In this document: positions 16,050 to 25,617 of the stretch, in pieces | Numbering within the stretch: the stretch's first letter is position 1 | Layout: the number at the start of each line of letters is the position of its first letter | Assembly: GCA_016720935.1 (NCBI GenBank) | Contig: JADKJP010000005.1 | Span: 372,001 to 436,000 of the forward strand | Origin: Bacteroidota bacterium | GTDB lineage: Bacteria; Bacteroidota; Bacteroidia; AKYH767-A; 2013-40CM-41-45 | Length of the DNA: 64,000 bases | Reading direction: 5' to 3' | Program-made: the position numbers and the translations under genes | Notes under the pieces: generated by a model | What the model was told of the DNA's origin: nothing | Databases searched by the model: none | The model's input: the letters and a program-made list of their open reading frames with translations, nothing else

Positions 16050-18701
16050 TTACCGATAAAACATGCGGTAAAAATCCTCATACTTATTCGTATTCTTTTC
16101 TCGCATAAGTGCAGCAAAATTATTCGCTGAAATTACATACTGCTGATAGCTGTCGGGATTAAGGTTGCCATACACTTCATCATTATCATACAAATGACTG
16201 TTGTAAGATAATGCTTCGGCCTTGCCCGGAAAAGATTTAAGGATCATAATTTTATTGCGGTGATCCAGCATCATGTCCATCATCGTTATTCCCTTTTGAC
16301 TATAGTTGGCGCTGTTGAAATCCGATATTTTGTTTTTCAGCTTATTCCCGTCAACAGGTCCGCCTACAGCCTGGAAAATGATGATTACATAATGTAAAGT
16401 ATCCGGATTGTATGAAAACAGTTTTAAGTTGGATGCTGAATCCGGATTGGCAACAGCCGGCTCCGGTTCGGGAGCTTTTCCTCCGCTGTTGTGCAAATAA
16501 TCCAAAATGTTTTGTGCTTCATCCTTTACCGGATCATTTCCATAGGTGCGGACAATATCGTTCAGGGACGCTTCAAATGCAGGAATTGGTTGCGTTTTAC
16601 CGATGGCAAGCGTTTTCAGGAAATCAAATTTAGGCGCGAGAATACTTTGCGGGAATTGTACATCCGCTTCACCTTTACGTTTGATCACATCCGCATATTC
16701 ACCATTCAGATATTTACGGTATGTGTCTTCGTAAAAAATCTCAAGATTTGATTTTTTGTTCGCGCGCTCCTCAGCATAATTCGGATTTCGGATGATTTCC
16801 GCATACTCGGTATCTCCGTGTTTTGTCAGAATGATGTTTTTATAATATTCTGATTTCTGTGTGTTGCCCATTTGCGCATAGATCCTGTACAGCTGGTAAT
16901 AACTTTGCAGCATGTATTTGTTGTCGGGATATTTTTGCAAAAGCTCTTCAAACATTGCAACAGAAGCCGGGTAATCGTTCAATTGTTCACGGTAAATCAT
17001 TGCCGCGTTATAATACGCGTCAATAATTTTCTTGGTAGACTTATCGAGTGCCTCGGGAGTTGCCGGAACCGCGGCCAGCATGTCCTGTTTTTTCTTTTCA
17101 GCAGCAAGCTTCGGATCTTTTATTTCTTTTTCAGAAGTCACAAGTGTATCTGTGCCTTCAGATTCAATGATATTGGAAGTGGATTCTTTATTACTTCTTC
17201 TCCAGTTATCTTCCAGTTTTCGATTGCCCCATTTTTTTGTAAATTCATTAAAGCCAAAACTGATCGCCTGCGTATTGTAAAAATACCAGTTGGAGCCGGT
17301 GCCTTTGTTCATCTGATTCACCTGATCCGGCTTTGCCTGGTCGAAAATCTGGTTTACCTGTTCTTCTTCCTGCTTTTTCTGTTTGGCTTCCTCTTCGTCC
17401 TTAATCTTTGCATCGACCAATTGCTGTCTTTGTTCCGGAGTCATTTTTGCCAACCCTTGCAGACTGTCTTCGGTTGTAATAATATTCAGATTTCTGACCA
17501 GCTTGGTCAGGCTGTTCCTTCTGTTCAGCACTTCTGTATAATCAGGATGGTCATTGGATAAATTAGTAACTGTACTATCGTAATAAGCCTGGGCATTCCG
17601 ATAATCCGGTTTTGCAAAATAAATTTTAGCCAGTTCCAGGTAGGATAAGGCTTTTTGATTTTGGTTGCTGGTGCTGGCACGAACTGACTTGTTCAGGTTA
17701 TCAAACTCCTCATCCGGTTTGCCTTCTTTCTTTGCAAGTCCGGCGAGGGCATAATAAATCTGATCCAGAAAGTCTTTGTTCTTCGGATCTTTCTGAAGTT
17801 TTGCAAGTTCCTTTTTTACTTCTTCCCCATTTTTACTATTCGCGTCATAACAACGGGCCCGGTTGATCCTGGCATTGAATGCCATTTCATACTTCGGGTT
17901 CATTTTGATGACTTTCGAATACAATTGAAAGGCTTTCTGGTATTCCTCCTGCTGCTGATGAAGTTGAGCGAGAATAAACATAAAGCGAATTCTGTCCTCT
18001 CTCTTCGGCGCAAGGATTGATGCCTTGGTCAAATGCTCGATGGCTTTAGGGTAGTTCTTTGTTTGCAGGAAAAAATCGGCATTCACAGCCGCCAGCTCCC
18101 ATTTATTCTTCTTTGGAAAATCACCCTGATTACGCAAATAATCAAGTTTATCCTCCGCTTCCTTCAACTGTGTCAGCTCAAGATAGGTTTTCGCAATCCA
18201 CAATGAACCGAGGTGACGGGTGCTTTCCTTTTTGTAGGTGACCTCCACATATTTGAAAGCCTCCATGGCTTCAAAATACTCATGCTTGAAGAACAAACAT
18301 TTCCCGTAAAGCAACCAATTGTCATCGATCCACTTTTCGGAATTCGGTTTCTCATTCGCGTTTTTATCCAAAATAGTGTGACGTGCAATCACGTTGGAAG
18401 TACGTTTCATCGCGTCATCCATCAGCGGATAAATGGCTTTGGATTTTTCCGCGTTCGCGTACTGAAATACTTTGAGAATACGATCGTATTTGTCTTCGTG
18501 TGAAAGCGCGAGTTTATCCGTTCCTTCCTCCAGTTTCAGACCCGCATTATAATACCCATTGTAATGGGCACTCAGATTGTGAAATGTTCTGGTGAACATG
18601 GAATCTTTCGTGTTGGAGCACGAAAGTCCAAATATGGACAGGGTAGCCAGAACAAAACAAGCAGGCCAGCCGCTGCGTTGAAAAATACTGCGGGAAATCA
18701 T
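16050..18701 (-). CDS. sprE: Type IX secretion system lipoprotein SprE/PorW
   Basis: An 883-residue lipoprotein. The ATG at 18701 gives a signal peptide with lipobox LSC, whereas a longer TTG-started frame puts an extra segment before it. After the cysteine, the N-terminal block SNTKDSMFTRTFHNLSAHYNGYYNAG and RILKVFQYANAEKSKAIYPLMDDAMKRTSNVIARH is the SprE/PorW hallmark. Many TPR units follow (LDYLRNQGDFP to YPASVAMFEELLQKYPDNKYMLQSYYQLYRIY), and a charged linker lies in the middle. SprE/PorW is a periplasm-facing lipoprotein that connects the PorK/N ring with the translocon and is needed for T9SS secretion and gliding. The six T9SS cargo proteins of this window presumably depend on such a system. 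Confidence 0.92.
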   Translation of the reverse strand: MISRSIFQRSGWPACFVLATLSIFGLSCSNTKDSMFTRTFHNLSAHYNGYYNAGLKLEEGTDKLALSHEDKYDRILKVFQYANAEKSKAIYPLMDDAMKRTSNVIARHTILDKNANEKPNSEKWIDDNWLLYGKCLFFKHEYFEAMEAFKYVEVTYKKESTRHLGSLWIAKTYLELTQLKEAEDKLDYLRNQGDFPKKNKWELAAVNADFFLQTKNYPKAIEHLTKASILAPKREDRIRFMFILAQLHQQQEEYQKAFQLYSKVIKMNPKYEMAFNARINRARCYDANSKNGEEVKKELAKLQKDPKNKDFLDQIYYALAGLAKKEGKPDEEFDNLNKSVRASTSNQNQKALSYLELAKIYFAKPDYRNAQAYYDSTVTNLSNDHPDYTEVLNRRNSLTKLVRNLNIITTEDSLQGLAKMTPEQRQQLVDAKIKDEEEAKQKKQEEEQVNQIFDQAKPDQVNQMNKGTGSNWYFYNTQAISFGFNEFTKKWGNRKLEDNWRRSNKESTSNIIESEGTDTLVTSEKEIKDPKLAAEKKKQDMLAAVPATPEALDKSTKKIIDAYYNAAMIYREQLNDYPASVAMFEELLQKYPDNKYMLQSYYQLYRIYAQMGNTQKSEYYKNIILTKHGDTEYAEIIRNPNYAEERANKKSNLEIFYEDTYRKYLNGEYADVIKRKGEADVQFPQSILAPKFDFLKTLAIGKTQPIPAFEASLNDIVRTYGNDPVKDEAQNILDYLHNSGGKAPEPEPAVANPDSASNLKLFSYNPDTLHYVIIIFQAVGGPVDGNKLKNKISDFNSANYSQKGITMMDMMLDHRNKIMILKSFPGKAEALSYNSHLYDNDEVYGNLNPDSYQQYVISANNFAALMREKNTNKYEDFYRMFYR

Positions 18702-18977
18702 CGGATGATCAATAGAATAAAACTGCGAAAATATTTTGGTCGTCTGAGCCCGCAAGATAAGACAATTTCATGGATTTTTTCATTTTTTGGCCCCCTCAAA
18801 TTGCTCCGGGAATCGGGATTCCGGGAAATGTGATGTGAAAAATCAATTTCCAAATTACTACGGATTGGTTTCCGCCGAATTCAGGCCTGACTTTTCTTTC
18901 TTTGTGTAATTCCAACCCAAACGGTATTCAACCGAAAAAATTTTCATTTTTCGATGTCTAAAATAAATTTAGCCGCT

Positions 18978-19958
18978 TTACCCTGCTTTTGATTTCATTT
19001 TCCCGGCAATCATGCTCGCCAAAACAATTTGCAATGCATGATAAATCATCAAAGGGAGCAAAATTACCCCGGCGGTTGCGGCATGTTGGAAAAACACACT
19101 TGCCATAACCGATCCATGCACAAGAGACTTTTTTGAGCCGCAGAATGCTACGGTTTTACGATCCGCCTCACTGAATCCCAATAATCTTCCATACAAGTAG
19201 AGCAATCCAAACACCACAATAAACAAGACGACCATGCCGATTCCCAGTAGAAGTATCCGATCGAATCCTATTCCGGAAAAAGCCTGGTTGACAAAAGAAT
19301 GAGCGAAAGAGGTGTAAACAATCGCGAGGATAATAATCTGATCGAAGCGGCGAAGTTGCTTTTTATTTTGTTCGGCAAATTTGCCAAATCTTGAATGTAA
19401 GAGCATTCCCAAAATAACCGGTAACAAAATCTGGACAATCAGTTTGATCACGATCCCGCTCAGGTCCATCACTGTGTTCCCGCTTGTGCTCATCAAGCTC
19501 ATCCATAAAGGCGTGATGAAAACGCCTGCAATTCCGGAGAGGCTGGCATTAAAAATTGCTGCCGGAACATTTCCCCCGGAAATAGAAACCATGACAACCG
19601 AAGTGGATACAGTCGATGGCAGCACACACAAGTAGAAAATTCCCGTCCATAACATTGTTGAATCGGTACTATTAAAGAACGGTCGGATGCATAAAGCTAT
19701 CAAGGGGAAGAACAAAAACGTAGTTGACTGGATCAGCAAGTGCATTTTCCAGTTTGTTAAACCTTTTGCAAAATTCACCGGATCCTGACGCAAACCATAG
19801 AAGAAAAAAATGAGCGTAATTCCATAGCCTGCTATTTCGGTCAAAGAAAAATGCCCTGTTTGAACACCGGCCTGCGGAAAATATTTTGCAAGAATAATGA
19901 CCCCCGCCAAAGCCGGCAGAAACCAATCAATTCCGTAACGTGCTAAAGTGTTTTTCAA
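18978..19958 (-). CDS. Bile acid:sodium symporter family protein (SBF-like)
   Basis: A 326-residue inner-membrane protein with about ten helices. The N-terminal NTLARYGIDWFLPALAGVIILAKYFPQ, LIFFFYGLRQDP, and CVLPSTVSTSVVMVSISGGNVPAAIFNASLSGIAGVFITP match the SBF-like (PF13593, YfeH-type) subgroup. The late segment AFCGSKKSLVHGSVMASVFF is also typical. Substrate unknown; organic anion/sodium symport is the family expectation. The only start that keeps helix 1 is a TTG at 19958; the next ATG would remove it. Confidence 0.9.
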   Translation of the reverse strand: MKNTLARYGIDWFLPALAGVIILAKYFPQAGVQTGHFSLTEIAGYGITLIFFFYGLRQDPVNFAKGLTNWKMHLLIQSTTFLFFPLIALCIRPFFNSTDSTMLWTGIFYLCVLPSTVSTSVVMVSISGGNVPAAIFNASLSGIAGVFITPLWMSLMSTSGNTVMDLSGIVIKLIVQILLPVILGMLLHSRFGKFAEQNKKQLRRFDQIIILAIVYTSFAHSFVNQAFSGIGFDRILLLGIGMVVLFIVVFGLLYLYGRLLGFSEADRKTVAFCGSKKSLVHGSVMASVFFQHAATAGVILLPLMIYHALQIVLASMIAGKMKSKAG

Positions 19959-20123
19959 GATTTTTTGAAAATTCGTCGATCAATATATCCGGGAATGAAT
20001 AAATCAAACGATAAAGTCTGATATTAGATTCATTCTTCCTGCACAAAAGTAATTTAATGGCATTGTGGTTTCGAATTTCATTTCTTAGGATCCCATCTAT
20101 TTCCCAACACTCAAATTTTGTCA

Positions 20124-20131
20124 TAGCTTTG
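20124..20131 (+). promoter_or_regulatory. -7 element before the M23 peptidase gene
   Basis: TAGCTTTG matches TAnnTTTG and lies 15 bases before the ATG at 20147. The upstream element is weak (TTTC near 20100). Confidence 0.45.
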
Positions 20132-20146
20132 CCTTCCTTTTAAAAA

Positions 20147-21022
20147 ATGGCAGAAGACAAAAATAAACGAACATGGCTGCGCCGGTTGAAGAACCGTTTC
20201 CGGCTTGTGGTAATGAACGAAGAAACTTTTGAAGAAAAAGCATCCTTTCGTTTGCGGCCTTTGAATGTTTTTGTCGCCTTCGGATTGGGCGCCATTTTGC
20301 TGGTGATTCTAACATCGTTCATCATTGCCTTTACCGGTCTCCGGGAATACATTCCGGGATATGCTGATCTGAAAACACAGCGTCGTGTGCTTTATCTGGT
20401 TCAGAAAACTGATTCCATGGAACAGGAAATTGAATCCCGTGATCAGTATATTGAAAATATCCGAAAAGTGATTGACGGGAATTTCACGAAGAACAACCCC
20501 GATCAACAAGCTTCGGGAACTGTAAGCAATTACGATACGATCCACAAGCTCCGCAAATCACCGGAAGATTCCCTGCTCAGGCAGGAAATAGAATCTCAGG
20601 ACCAATTTTCACTGGCCGTAAACGACAACTCTTCTCTATCGAACAGCATTAGCAGTTTCCTGTTTTTTCCTCCTGTAAAAGGAACACTTACGAATCGTTT
20701 TGATCCGGTCAACAAACATTTCGGTATTGATATTGTTTCGAATCCGAATGAACCGATTAAATCCACTCTGGATGGTACTGTTGTACTTGCCAATTTTACT
20801 TCCGAAACAGGATGGGTCATTGGTATACAGCACAGCAACAATTTGTTTTCGTTTTACAAACACAATTCCGCTCTTCTGAAAAAAGTCGGCGACTTCGTCA
20901 AGGCCGGAGAGGTGATTGCCGTCATCGGAAACTCCGGAGAATTGAGTGAAGGTCCGCATTTGCATTTTGAACTTTGGTTCAATGGAACTTCTCTGGATCC
21001 AAAAAAATATATCGCTTTCTGA
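20147..21022 (+). CDS. Membrane-anchored M23 family peptidoglycan endopeptidase
   Basis: A 291-residue protein with one N-terminal membrane helix (about 43-66, PLNVFVAFGLGAILLVILTSFIIAF) preceded by a basic cytoplasmic segment. A coiled-coil-like stretch follows (LVQKTDSMEQEIESRDQYIENIRKV). The C-terminal LytM domain has the zinc ligands of HFGID and HLHFE plus GDFVKAGEVIAVIGNSGELSEGPHLHFELWFNG. It probably cleaves peptide cross-links of peptidoglycan in the periplasm. All metal ligands look intact. The context does not say whether it acts in growth, division or envelope remodelling. Confidence 0.92.
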   Translation: MAEDKNKRTWLRRLKNRFRLVVMNEETFEEKASFRLRPLNVFVAFGLGAILLVILTSFIIAFTGLREYIPGYADLKTQRRVLYLVQKTDSMEQEIESRDQYIENIRKVIDGNFTKNNPDQQASGTVSNYDTIHKLRKSPEDSLLRQEIESQDQFSLAVNDNSSLSNSISSFLFFPPVKGTLTNRFDPVNKHFGIDIVSNPNEPIKSTLDGTVVLANFTSETGWVIGIQHSNNLFSFYKHNSALLKKVGDFVKAGEVIAVIGNSGELSEGPHLHFELWFNGTSLDPKKYIAF

Positions 21023-21030
21023 ACCAAAGA

Positions 21031-21062
21031 TTGTTTCTCCCGGAATCAGAAACAAACGTCCT
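21031..21062 (+). terminator. Weak hairpin after the M23 peptidase gene
   Basis: TTGTTTCT (21031-21038) pairs with AGAAACAA (21048-21055); a pyrimidine-rich stretch (ccttcttttt) follows a few bases later. It is AT rich and only a candidate terminator. Confidence 0.4.
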
Positions 21063-21160
21063 TCTTTTTGAAGCATCAATGTCAACCTTGTTTTTGAAAA
21101 CATTCAAAATACTTTTATAAATTTCATCTCAAATCCCTACCTTTCCCTTCTATTTGTGTT

Positions 21161-22654
21161 ATGGGATTTCTTTCTGTTTTAAGCCGCCCGCTTGCCGCAT
21201 GGACTGCCCGTGAAACGCGCTACTGGAGCCGAAACGCGGTGCTTTTCCAGCAACGGATTTTTCAGCAGCTGCTCTTTAGCGGGAAAGAAACACTTTTTGG
21301 AAAAGATCACTGGTTGACATCTGTCAAAACCTATGTTCAGTTCCGTGAACAGGTTCCTGTCCGCGACTACGAAGGATTAAAAAACTATTTTGAAAAGATA
21401 AAAGCCGGAGAAGAAAATGTGATGTGGCCGGGAAAACCACTTTATCTTTCCAAAACATCCGGAACGACCTCGGGTGCTAAATACATCCCGATTACCAGAG
21501 CTTCTATTCCGAATCACATCAATTCCACAAGGAATGCACTATTGAGTTATATCCATGAAACAGGAAATTCAAAATTTCTCGATGGTAAACTCATTTTTAT
21601 ATCCGGTTCACCTGCGCTTGAAACGATGAATGGTATTCCGGTCGGTCGTCTATCAGGCATTGTTAACCATCATGTGCCCGCTTATCTCCGGAGAAACCAG
21701 ATGCCTACTTATGCAACCAATTGTATTGATGATTGGGAAACAAAAGTGGAAACGATTGCGAATGAAACACTGCATGAAAACATGTCCTTTATTTCCGGGA
21801 TCCCTCCATGGGTGCAGATGTATTTTGATAAGCTCCATGAAAAAACAGGAAAGCGGATAAAGGATATCTTCCCGAATTTCAACCTCTTCGTTTATGGTGG
21901 TGTAAATTTTGAGCCTTACCGGAACAAGCTCGAGCAAAGTATCGGAAAAAAGGTCGATTCCATTGAGCTCTATCCCGCAAGCGAAGGATTCATTGCTTAT
22001 CAGGATTCACAAAATGACAACTCACTTTTGCTGATGGTTAATTCCGGCATTTACTATGAGTTCATTCCTGTGAGCGAATATTTCCACAACAACCCGACTC
22101 GCATCTCTTTAAAAGACATTGAACTGGGCGTTAATTACGCGATCATCCTCAATACAAATGCAGGACTGTGGGGATACAGCCTTGGAGATACCGTAAAATT
22201 TGTCTCAAAGGATCCTTATAAGATCATTGTCACAGGAAGGGTTAAACATTACATCTCAGCATTTGGAGAGCATGTAATCGCGGAAGAAGTTGAAAAGGCT
22301 CTGAAACAGGCTGCCGAACAACAGCATGCTGAAATTGTTGAATTCACTGTAGCTCCGATGATCACTCCTTCCGAAGGATTGCCTTACCACGAATGGTTCA
22401 TCGAGTTCCACAAAATGCCCGATGACCTGGAAAGATTCCGGCTTGCAATTGATGAAAGTTTGCAGAAACAGAACATCTATTATCGCGATCTGATCCAGGG
22501 ACATATTCTTCAGTCTCTGAAATTGCGTTTACTGAAGAAAGATTCATTTATCAATTACATGCGCGCACAAGGAAAGCTGGGCGGGCAAAACAAGGTGCCC
22601 CGACTGGCCAATGACCGGAAAATCGCTGATGAATTGCTGGTTTATTCTTCGTAA
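21161..22654 (+). CDS. GH3 family acyl-adenylating enzyme
   Basis: A 497-residue member of the GH3 family (named after plant auxin-conjugating enzymes), in the adenylate-forming superfamily. The ATP loop YLSKTSGTTSGAKYIPIT, the second motif ELYPASEGFIAYQ and the third WGYSLGDTVKFVSKDPYKIIVTGRVKHYISAFGEHV are intact, with the C-terminal lid after this. Plant members conjugate amino acids to jasmonate or auxin; the substrates of bacterial members are mostly unknown. It is followed 83 bp later by dxr on the same strand, but dxr has its own candidate promoter. A role in amide or thioester formation is inference. Confidence 0.93.
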   Translation: MGFLSVLSRPLAAWTARETRYWSRNAVLFQQRIFQQLLFSGKETLFGKDHWLTSVKTYVQFREQVPVRDYEGLKNYFEKIKAGEENVMWPGKPLYLSKTSGTTSGAKYIPITRASIPNHINSTRNALLSYIHETGNSKFLDGKLIFISGSPALETMNGIPVGRLSGIVNHHVPAYLRRNQMPTYATNCIDDWETKVETIANETLHENMSFISGIPPWVQMYFDKLHEKTGKRIKDIFPNFNLFVYGGVNFEPYRNKLEQSIGKKVDSIELYPASEGFIAYQDSQNDNSLLLMVNSGIYYEFIPVSEYFHNNPTRISLKDIELGVNYAIILNTNAGLWGYSLGDTVKFVSKDPYKIIVTGRVKHYISAFGEHVIAEEVEKALKQAAEQQHAEIVEFTVAPMITPSEGLPYHEWFIEFHKMPDDLERFRLAIDESLQKQNIYYRDLIQGHILQSLKLRLLKKDSFINYMRAQGKLGGQNKVPRLANDRKIADELLVYSS

Positions 22655-22723
22655 AACAAAAACTCTTCACCCATTACCCTTCACTCTTTACTCTAAATAC
22701 CCCTGCTCTCAAAATAGATTTCA

Positions 22724-22731
22724 TACATTTG
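22724..22731 (+). promoter_or_regulatory. -7 element just before dxr
   Basis: TACATTTG (TAnnTTTG) ends 6 bases before the ATG at 22738, so the dxr transcript may be nearly leaderless. No good -33 TTTG was found. Confidence 0.45.
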
Positions 22732-22737
22732 CTTTCC

Positions 22738-23907
22738 ATGCAGGAGAAGAAACATATTGCCATTCTTGGTTCAACCGGATCGATCGGAACTCAGGCCCTC
22801 GATGTTATTCGTCAGCAAGCCGATCACTTTGTTGTTGAAGTGCTCACGTCGAATAACAATGCGGAGCTGTTGATCAAACAGGCTATCCAGTATTTACCCA
22901 ACGCGGTTGTGATTGGCGATGTGAACAAACTGGAAATGGTCCGCCAGGCTTTATCTTCTGTTCCGGTAAAGGTATTCGCCGGTGAAGAGGCGCTTGCGGA
23001 AATTGTGACGATGGATGATATCGACATCGTACTCACAGCTCTGGTCGGTTACGCCGGACTTAAGCCTACATTAAATGCGATTCGTTCCGGAAAACACATT
23101 GCTCTTGCAAACAAAGAAACACTGGTTGTCGCCGGAGAATTGGTGACCGCATTGGCCAAAGAGAAAGCTGTAAATATTTATCCTGTTGACTCCGAACATT
23201 CGGCAATTTTTCAATGTCTTGCCGGAGAATGGCACAATCCGATTGAAAAAATTTATCTCACTGCTTCCGGCGGCCCCTTCCGTGGTAAAGACAGAGCTTT
23301 TTTATCTTCAGTAAAAAAAGAACAGGCTCTGAAACATCCCAATTGGGAAATGGGTGCCAAGATTACGATTGACAGCGCTTCTTTAATGAATAAAGGTCTT
23401 GAAATCATCGAAGCACGCTGGTTGTTTAATCTCCGTCCGGGTCAGATTGATGTAATCGTTCATCCACAAAGTATCATACACAGCATCGTTCAGTTTCAGG
23501 ATGGCTCAATGAAAGCACAAATGGGTCTGCCGGATATGAAATTGCCGATTCAGTATGCACTTGCATACCCACAACGTCTGAAAGCTGATTTCCCCAGATT
23601 CGATTTCCTGAATTATCCTTCACTTTCGTTTGAAAAACCGGACGTGGAAACGTTTCGCAATCTCGGACTTGCAATCGACGCGATGAAACGTGGAGGCAAT
23701 ATGCCTTGTATTGTCAACGCGGCGAATGAAATTGCCGTTGCCGCTTTTCTCAAAGACCAGATAGGCTTCCTGGAAATGAGCGATATGATTGAAGGCTGTA
23801 TGAATAAAGTACCTTTCCTGTCGCACCCTACCTATGAAGATTATGTGAAAACGGATTTTGAAACCCGCAGACTTGCAACGGAATTACTACCGGCCTCATC
23901 TATTTAA
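22738..23907 (+). CDS. dxr: 1-deoxy-D-xylulose-5-phosphate reductoisomerase
   Basis: A 389-residue DXR, second enzyme of the MEP isoprenoid pathway (DXP plus NADPH to MEP). The NADPH motif ILGSTGSIGTQALDVI is at the N-terminus; LANKETLVVAGELV, the metal and substrate site PVDSEHSAIFQCL, the flexible loop with GGPFRGK, and HPNWEMGAKITIDSASLMNKGLEIIEARWLF follow. HPQSIIHSIVQFQDGSMKAQMGLPDMKLPIQYAL is also typical. I start at the ATG at 22738; a TTG 9 bases upstream lies within the -7 element. It lies upstream of rseP, an order common in bacteria (dxr-rseP). Confidence 0.97.
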   Translation: MQEKKHIAILGSTGSIGTQALDVIRQQADHFVVEVLTSNNNAELLIKQAIQYLPNAVVIGDVNKLEMVRQALSSVPVKVFAGEEALAEIVTMDDIDIVLTALVGYAGLKPTLNAIRSGKHIALANKETLVVAGELVTALAKEKAVNIYPVDSEHSAIFQCLAGEWHNPIEKIYLTASGGPFRGKDRAFLSSVKKEQALKHPNWEMGAKITIDSASLMNKGLEIIEARWLFNLRPGQIDVIVHPQSIIHSIVQFQDGSMKAQMGLPDMKLPIQYALAYPQRLKADFPRFDFLNYPSLSFEKPDVETFRNLGLAIDAMKRGGNMPCIVNAANEIAVAAFLKDQIGFLEMSDMIEGCMNKVPFLSHPTYEDYVKTDFETRRLATELLPASSI

Positions 23908-24001
23908 ACCTTTTTTTCTGCATTATTTGGGAATTCAATTGAAAACCCCTGCCGGTCGATATCTACACATACCAAACCCAATCCCGAGAGCCAATTTTTA
24001 G

Positions 24002-24009
24002 TATATTTG
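24002..24009 (+). promoter_or_regulatory. -7 element in the dxr-rseP gap
   Basis: TATATTTG (exact TAnnTTTG) at 24002-24009 would give a ~120-base leader to rseP. The -33 region is not convincing. Confidence 0.4.
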
Positions 24010-24135
24010 CATTCCATTCCGGAACAAATTTTCAATTCTTCCGTTATCCCATTTCCTGAATGAAGAATAATCTTAATACCCCAGGAACCGTTTGATAATT
24101 AATCATCGTTCTACAAATCTTCTACTGAAACACAC

Positions 24136-25458
24136 ATGGCTGGATTAATAATGGCTGCCCAACTTATTCTGGGCCTTGCAATACTGGTTACACTTCATGA
24201 ACTCGGACACTTTCTTGCAGCCCGTGCATTTGGCATCCGCGTTGAAAAATTTTATTTGTTTTTTGACGCCTGGGGATTCAAGTTCTTTTCCTTCCGCCGA
24301 GGCGAAACAGAATACGGAATCGGCTGGCTGCCGCTGGGTGGTTATGTGAAAATTTCAGGAATGATCGATGAGAGCATGGACAAGGAAGCCATGAAAGCTC
24401 CCGCTCAACCCTGGGAATTTCGTTCCAAACCGGCATGGCAGAGATTGATTGTGATGATCGCCGGTGTAACGATGAATGTAATTCTTGGCATCGCGATTTA
24501 TACAATGGTGTTGATGAAATACGACAAACAGTATCTCAGCAACAGCAATGTGAATGACGGAATTTACGCATTTGATCTGGCACAGAAAATTGGCTTGCAA
24601 TCCGGTGATAAAATTGTGGCTATTGACGGAAAACCGCTGGTTCGCTTTGAAGAATTACTTTCTTCCCGGGTACTCTTCGGTGCAAAACTCACCGTAGAAC
24701 GCGACGGCAGAACACATGAAATCAGTGTACCTGATAATTTCTATAAACAAACCATGCAGGTGGGCAAAGGAAATTTCATCATTCCTTTTCAGGCAAACCT
24801 GCTTGTTGACAGTATTATTCAGGGTAAACCGGCAGAGGTTGCCGGACTGATGAAAGGAGATCACATTTACGCAGTAAATGGCATGCGGACTTTCTCGATG
24901 GAAAGCTGTCGTAAAATGATCAATGAAAATAAATCAAAGCCCATCACCATGAAAGTGCTTCGTGGCCGGGATACATTGATGATACAGCCTGTAGTAAATG
25001 ATTCCGGAATGATTGGAATTACTTACCACAGTGATTTTGGTTCCTATCCTTTAACCGACTACTCTTTGGGGAACGCGATTGGCTTTGGATCTTCGGATGC
25101 GATGGAAGCAATCACTTCCAATATCAAAGGCCTGAAACAAATTTTTGCAGGAAAAGAAAAAGCAAGTGATTCACTTCAGGGACCTATCGGAATTGCTACC
25201 ATTTATGGAGGCATTTGGGACTGGAAACGTTTTTGGGCAATCACAGGATTGTTATCCATGATTCTTGCTTTCATGAATATTCTACCGATCCCTGCTCTTG
25301 ATGGTGGTCACGTATTGTTTCTCACCATTGAAGTTGTTACCCGACGGAAACTCAGTGACAAATTCCTTGAGCGTGCTCAGATTGCCGGCATGATCATTTT
25401 ACTTTCACTGATGGTATTCACAATCGGGAACGATATCTGGAAACATTTCCTGAGTTGA
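24136..25458 (+). CDS. rseP: Site-2 protease RseP (RIP zinc metalloprotease)
   Basis: A 440-residue intramembrane metalloprotease. The zinc site HELGHFLAAR (HExxH) is in the first helix, and the second catalytic motif LPIPALDGGHVLF is near the C-terminus. Between them are the GYVKISGM strand and two PDZ-like domains (around LQSGDKIVAIDGKPL and VAGLMKGDHIYAVNGM). RseP-type proteases cut transmembrane anti-sigma factors and signal-peptide remnants at the inner membrane. It follows dxr after a 228-bp gap. All catalytic residues are present. Confidence 0.96.
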   Translation: MAGLIMAAQLILGLAILVTLHELGHFLAARAFGIRVEKFYLFFDAWGFKFFSFRRGETEYGIGWLPLGGYVKISGMIDESMDKEAMKAPAQPWEFRSKPAWQRLIVMIAGVTMNVILGIAIYTMVLMKYDKQYLSNSNVNDGIYAFDLAQKIGLQSGDKIVAIDGKPLVRFEELLSSRVLFGAKLTVERDGRTHEISVPDNFYKQTMQVGKGNFIIPFQANLLVDSIIQGKPAEVAGLMKGDHIYAVNGMRTFSMESCRKMINENKSKPITMKVLRGRDTLMIQPVVNDSGMIGITYHSDFGSYPLTDYSLGNAIGFGSSDAMEAITSNIKGLKQIFAGKEKASDSLQGPIGIATIYGGIWDWKRFWAITGLLSMILAFMNILPIPALDGGHVLFLTIEVVTRRKLSDKFLERAQIAGMIILLSLMVFTIGNDIWKHFLS

Positions 25459-25471
25459 TTTTATTAGTGAA

Positions 25472-25494
25472 GGGTGATGGGTGATGGGTGATGG
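25472..25494. repeat. Short heptamer repeat (gggtgat) after rseP
   Basis: Three tandem copies of gggtgat and a partial fourth lie in the rseP to cytochrome c gap. A related sequence on the other strand (ttcacccattacccttcactc, near 22667-22687) precedes dxr. These look like slippage-prone simple repeats. Confidence 0.7.
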
Positions 25495-25617
25495 AAATTC
25501 GTTCCATTCGCTACTTATTTATCTATTCAAAAATTTTTGATTACTTTGTTTCTTAAAATACACCATTCACTATTTACCTTTCGCAAATCACTTACAATCA
25601 ATTAACCGGTAATCCTC

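Noticed and set aside
24093..24105. TGAT-N5-ATCA palindrome before rseP as an Fnr site
   Set aside because: The spacer is five bases instead of four, so the half-sites are out of register.
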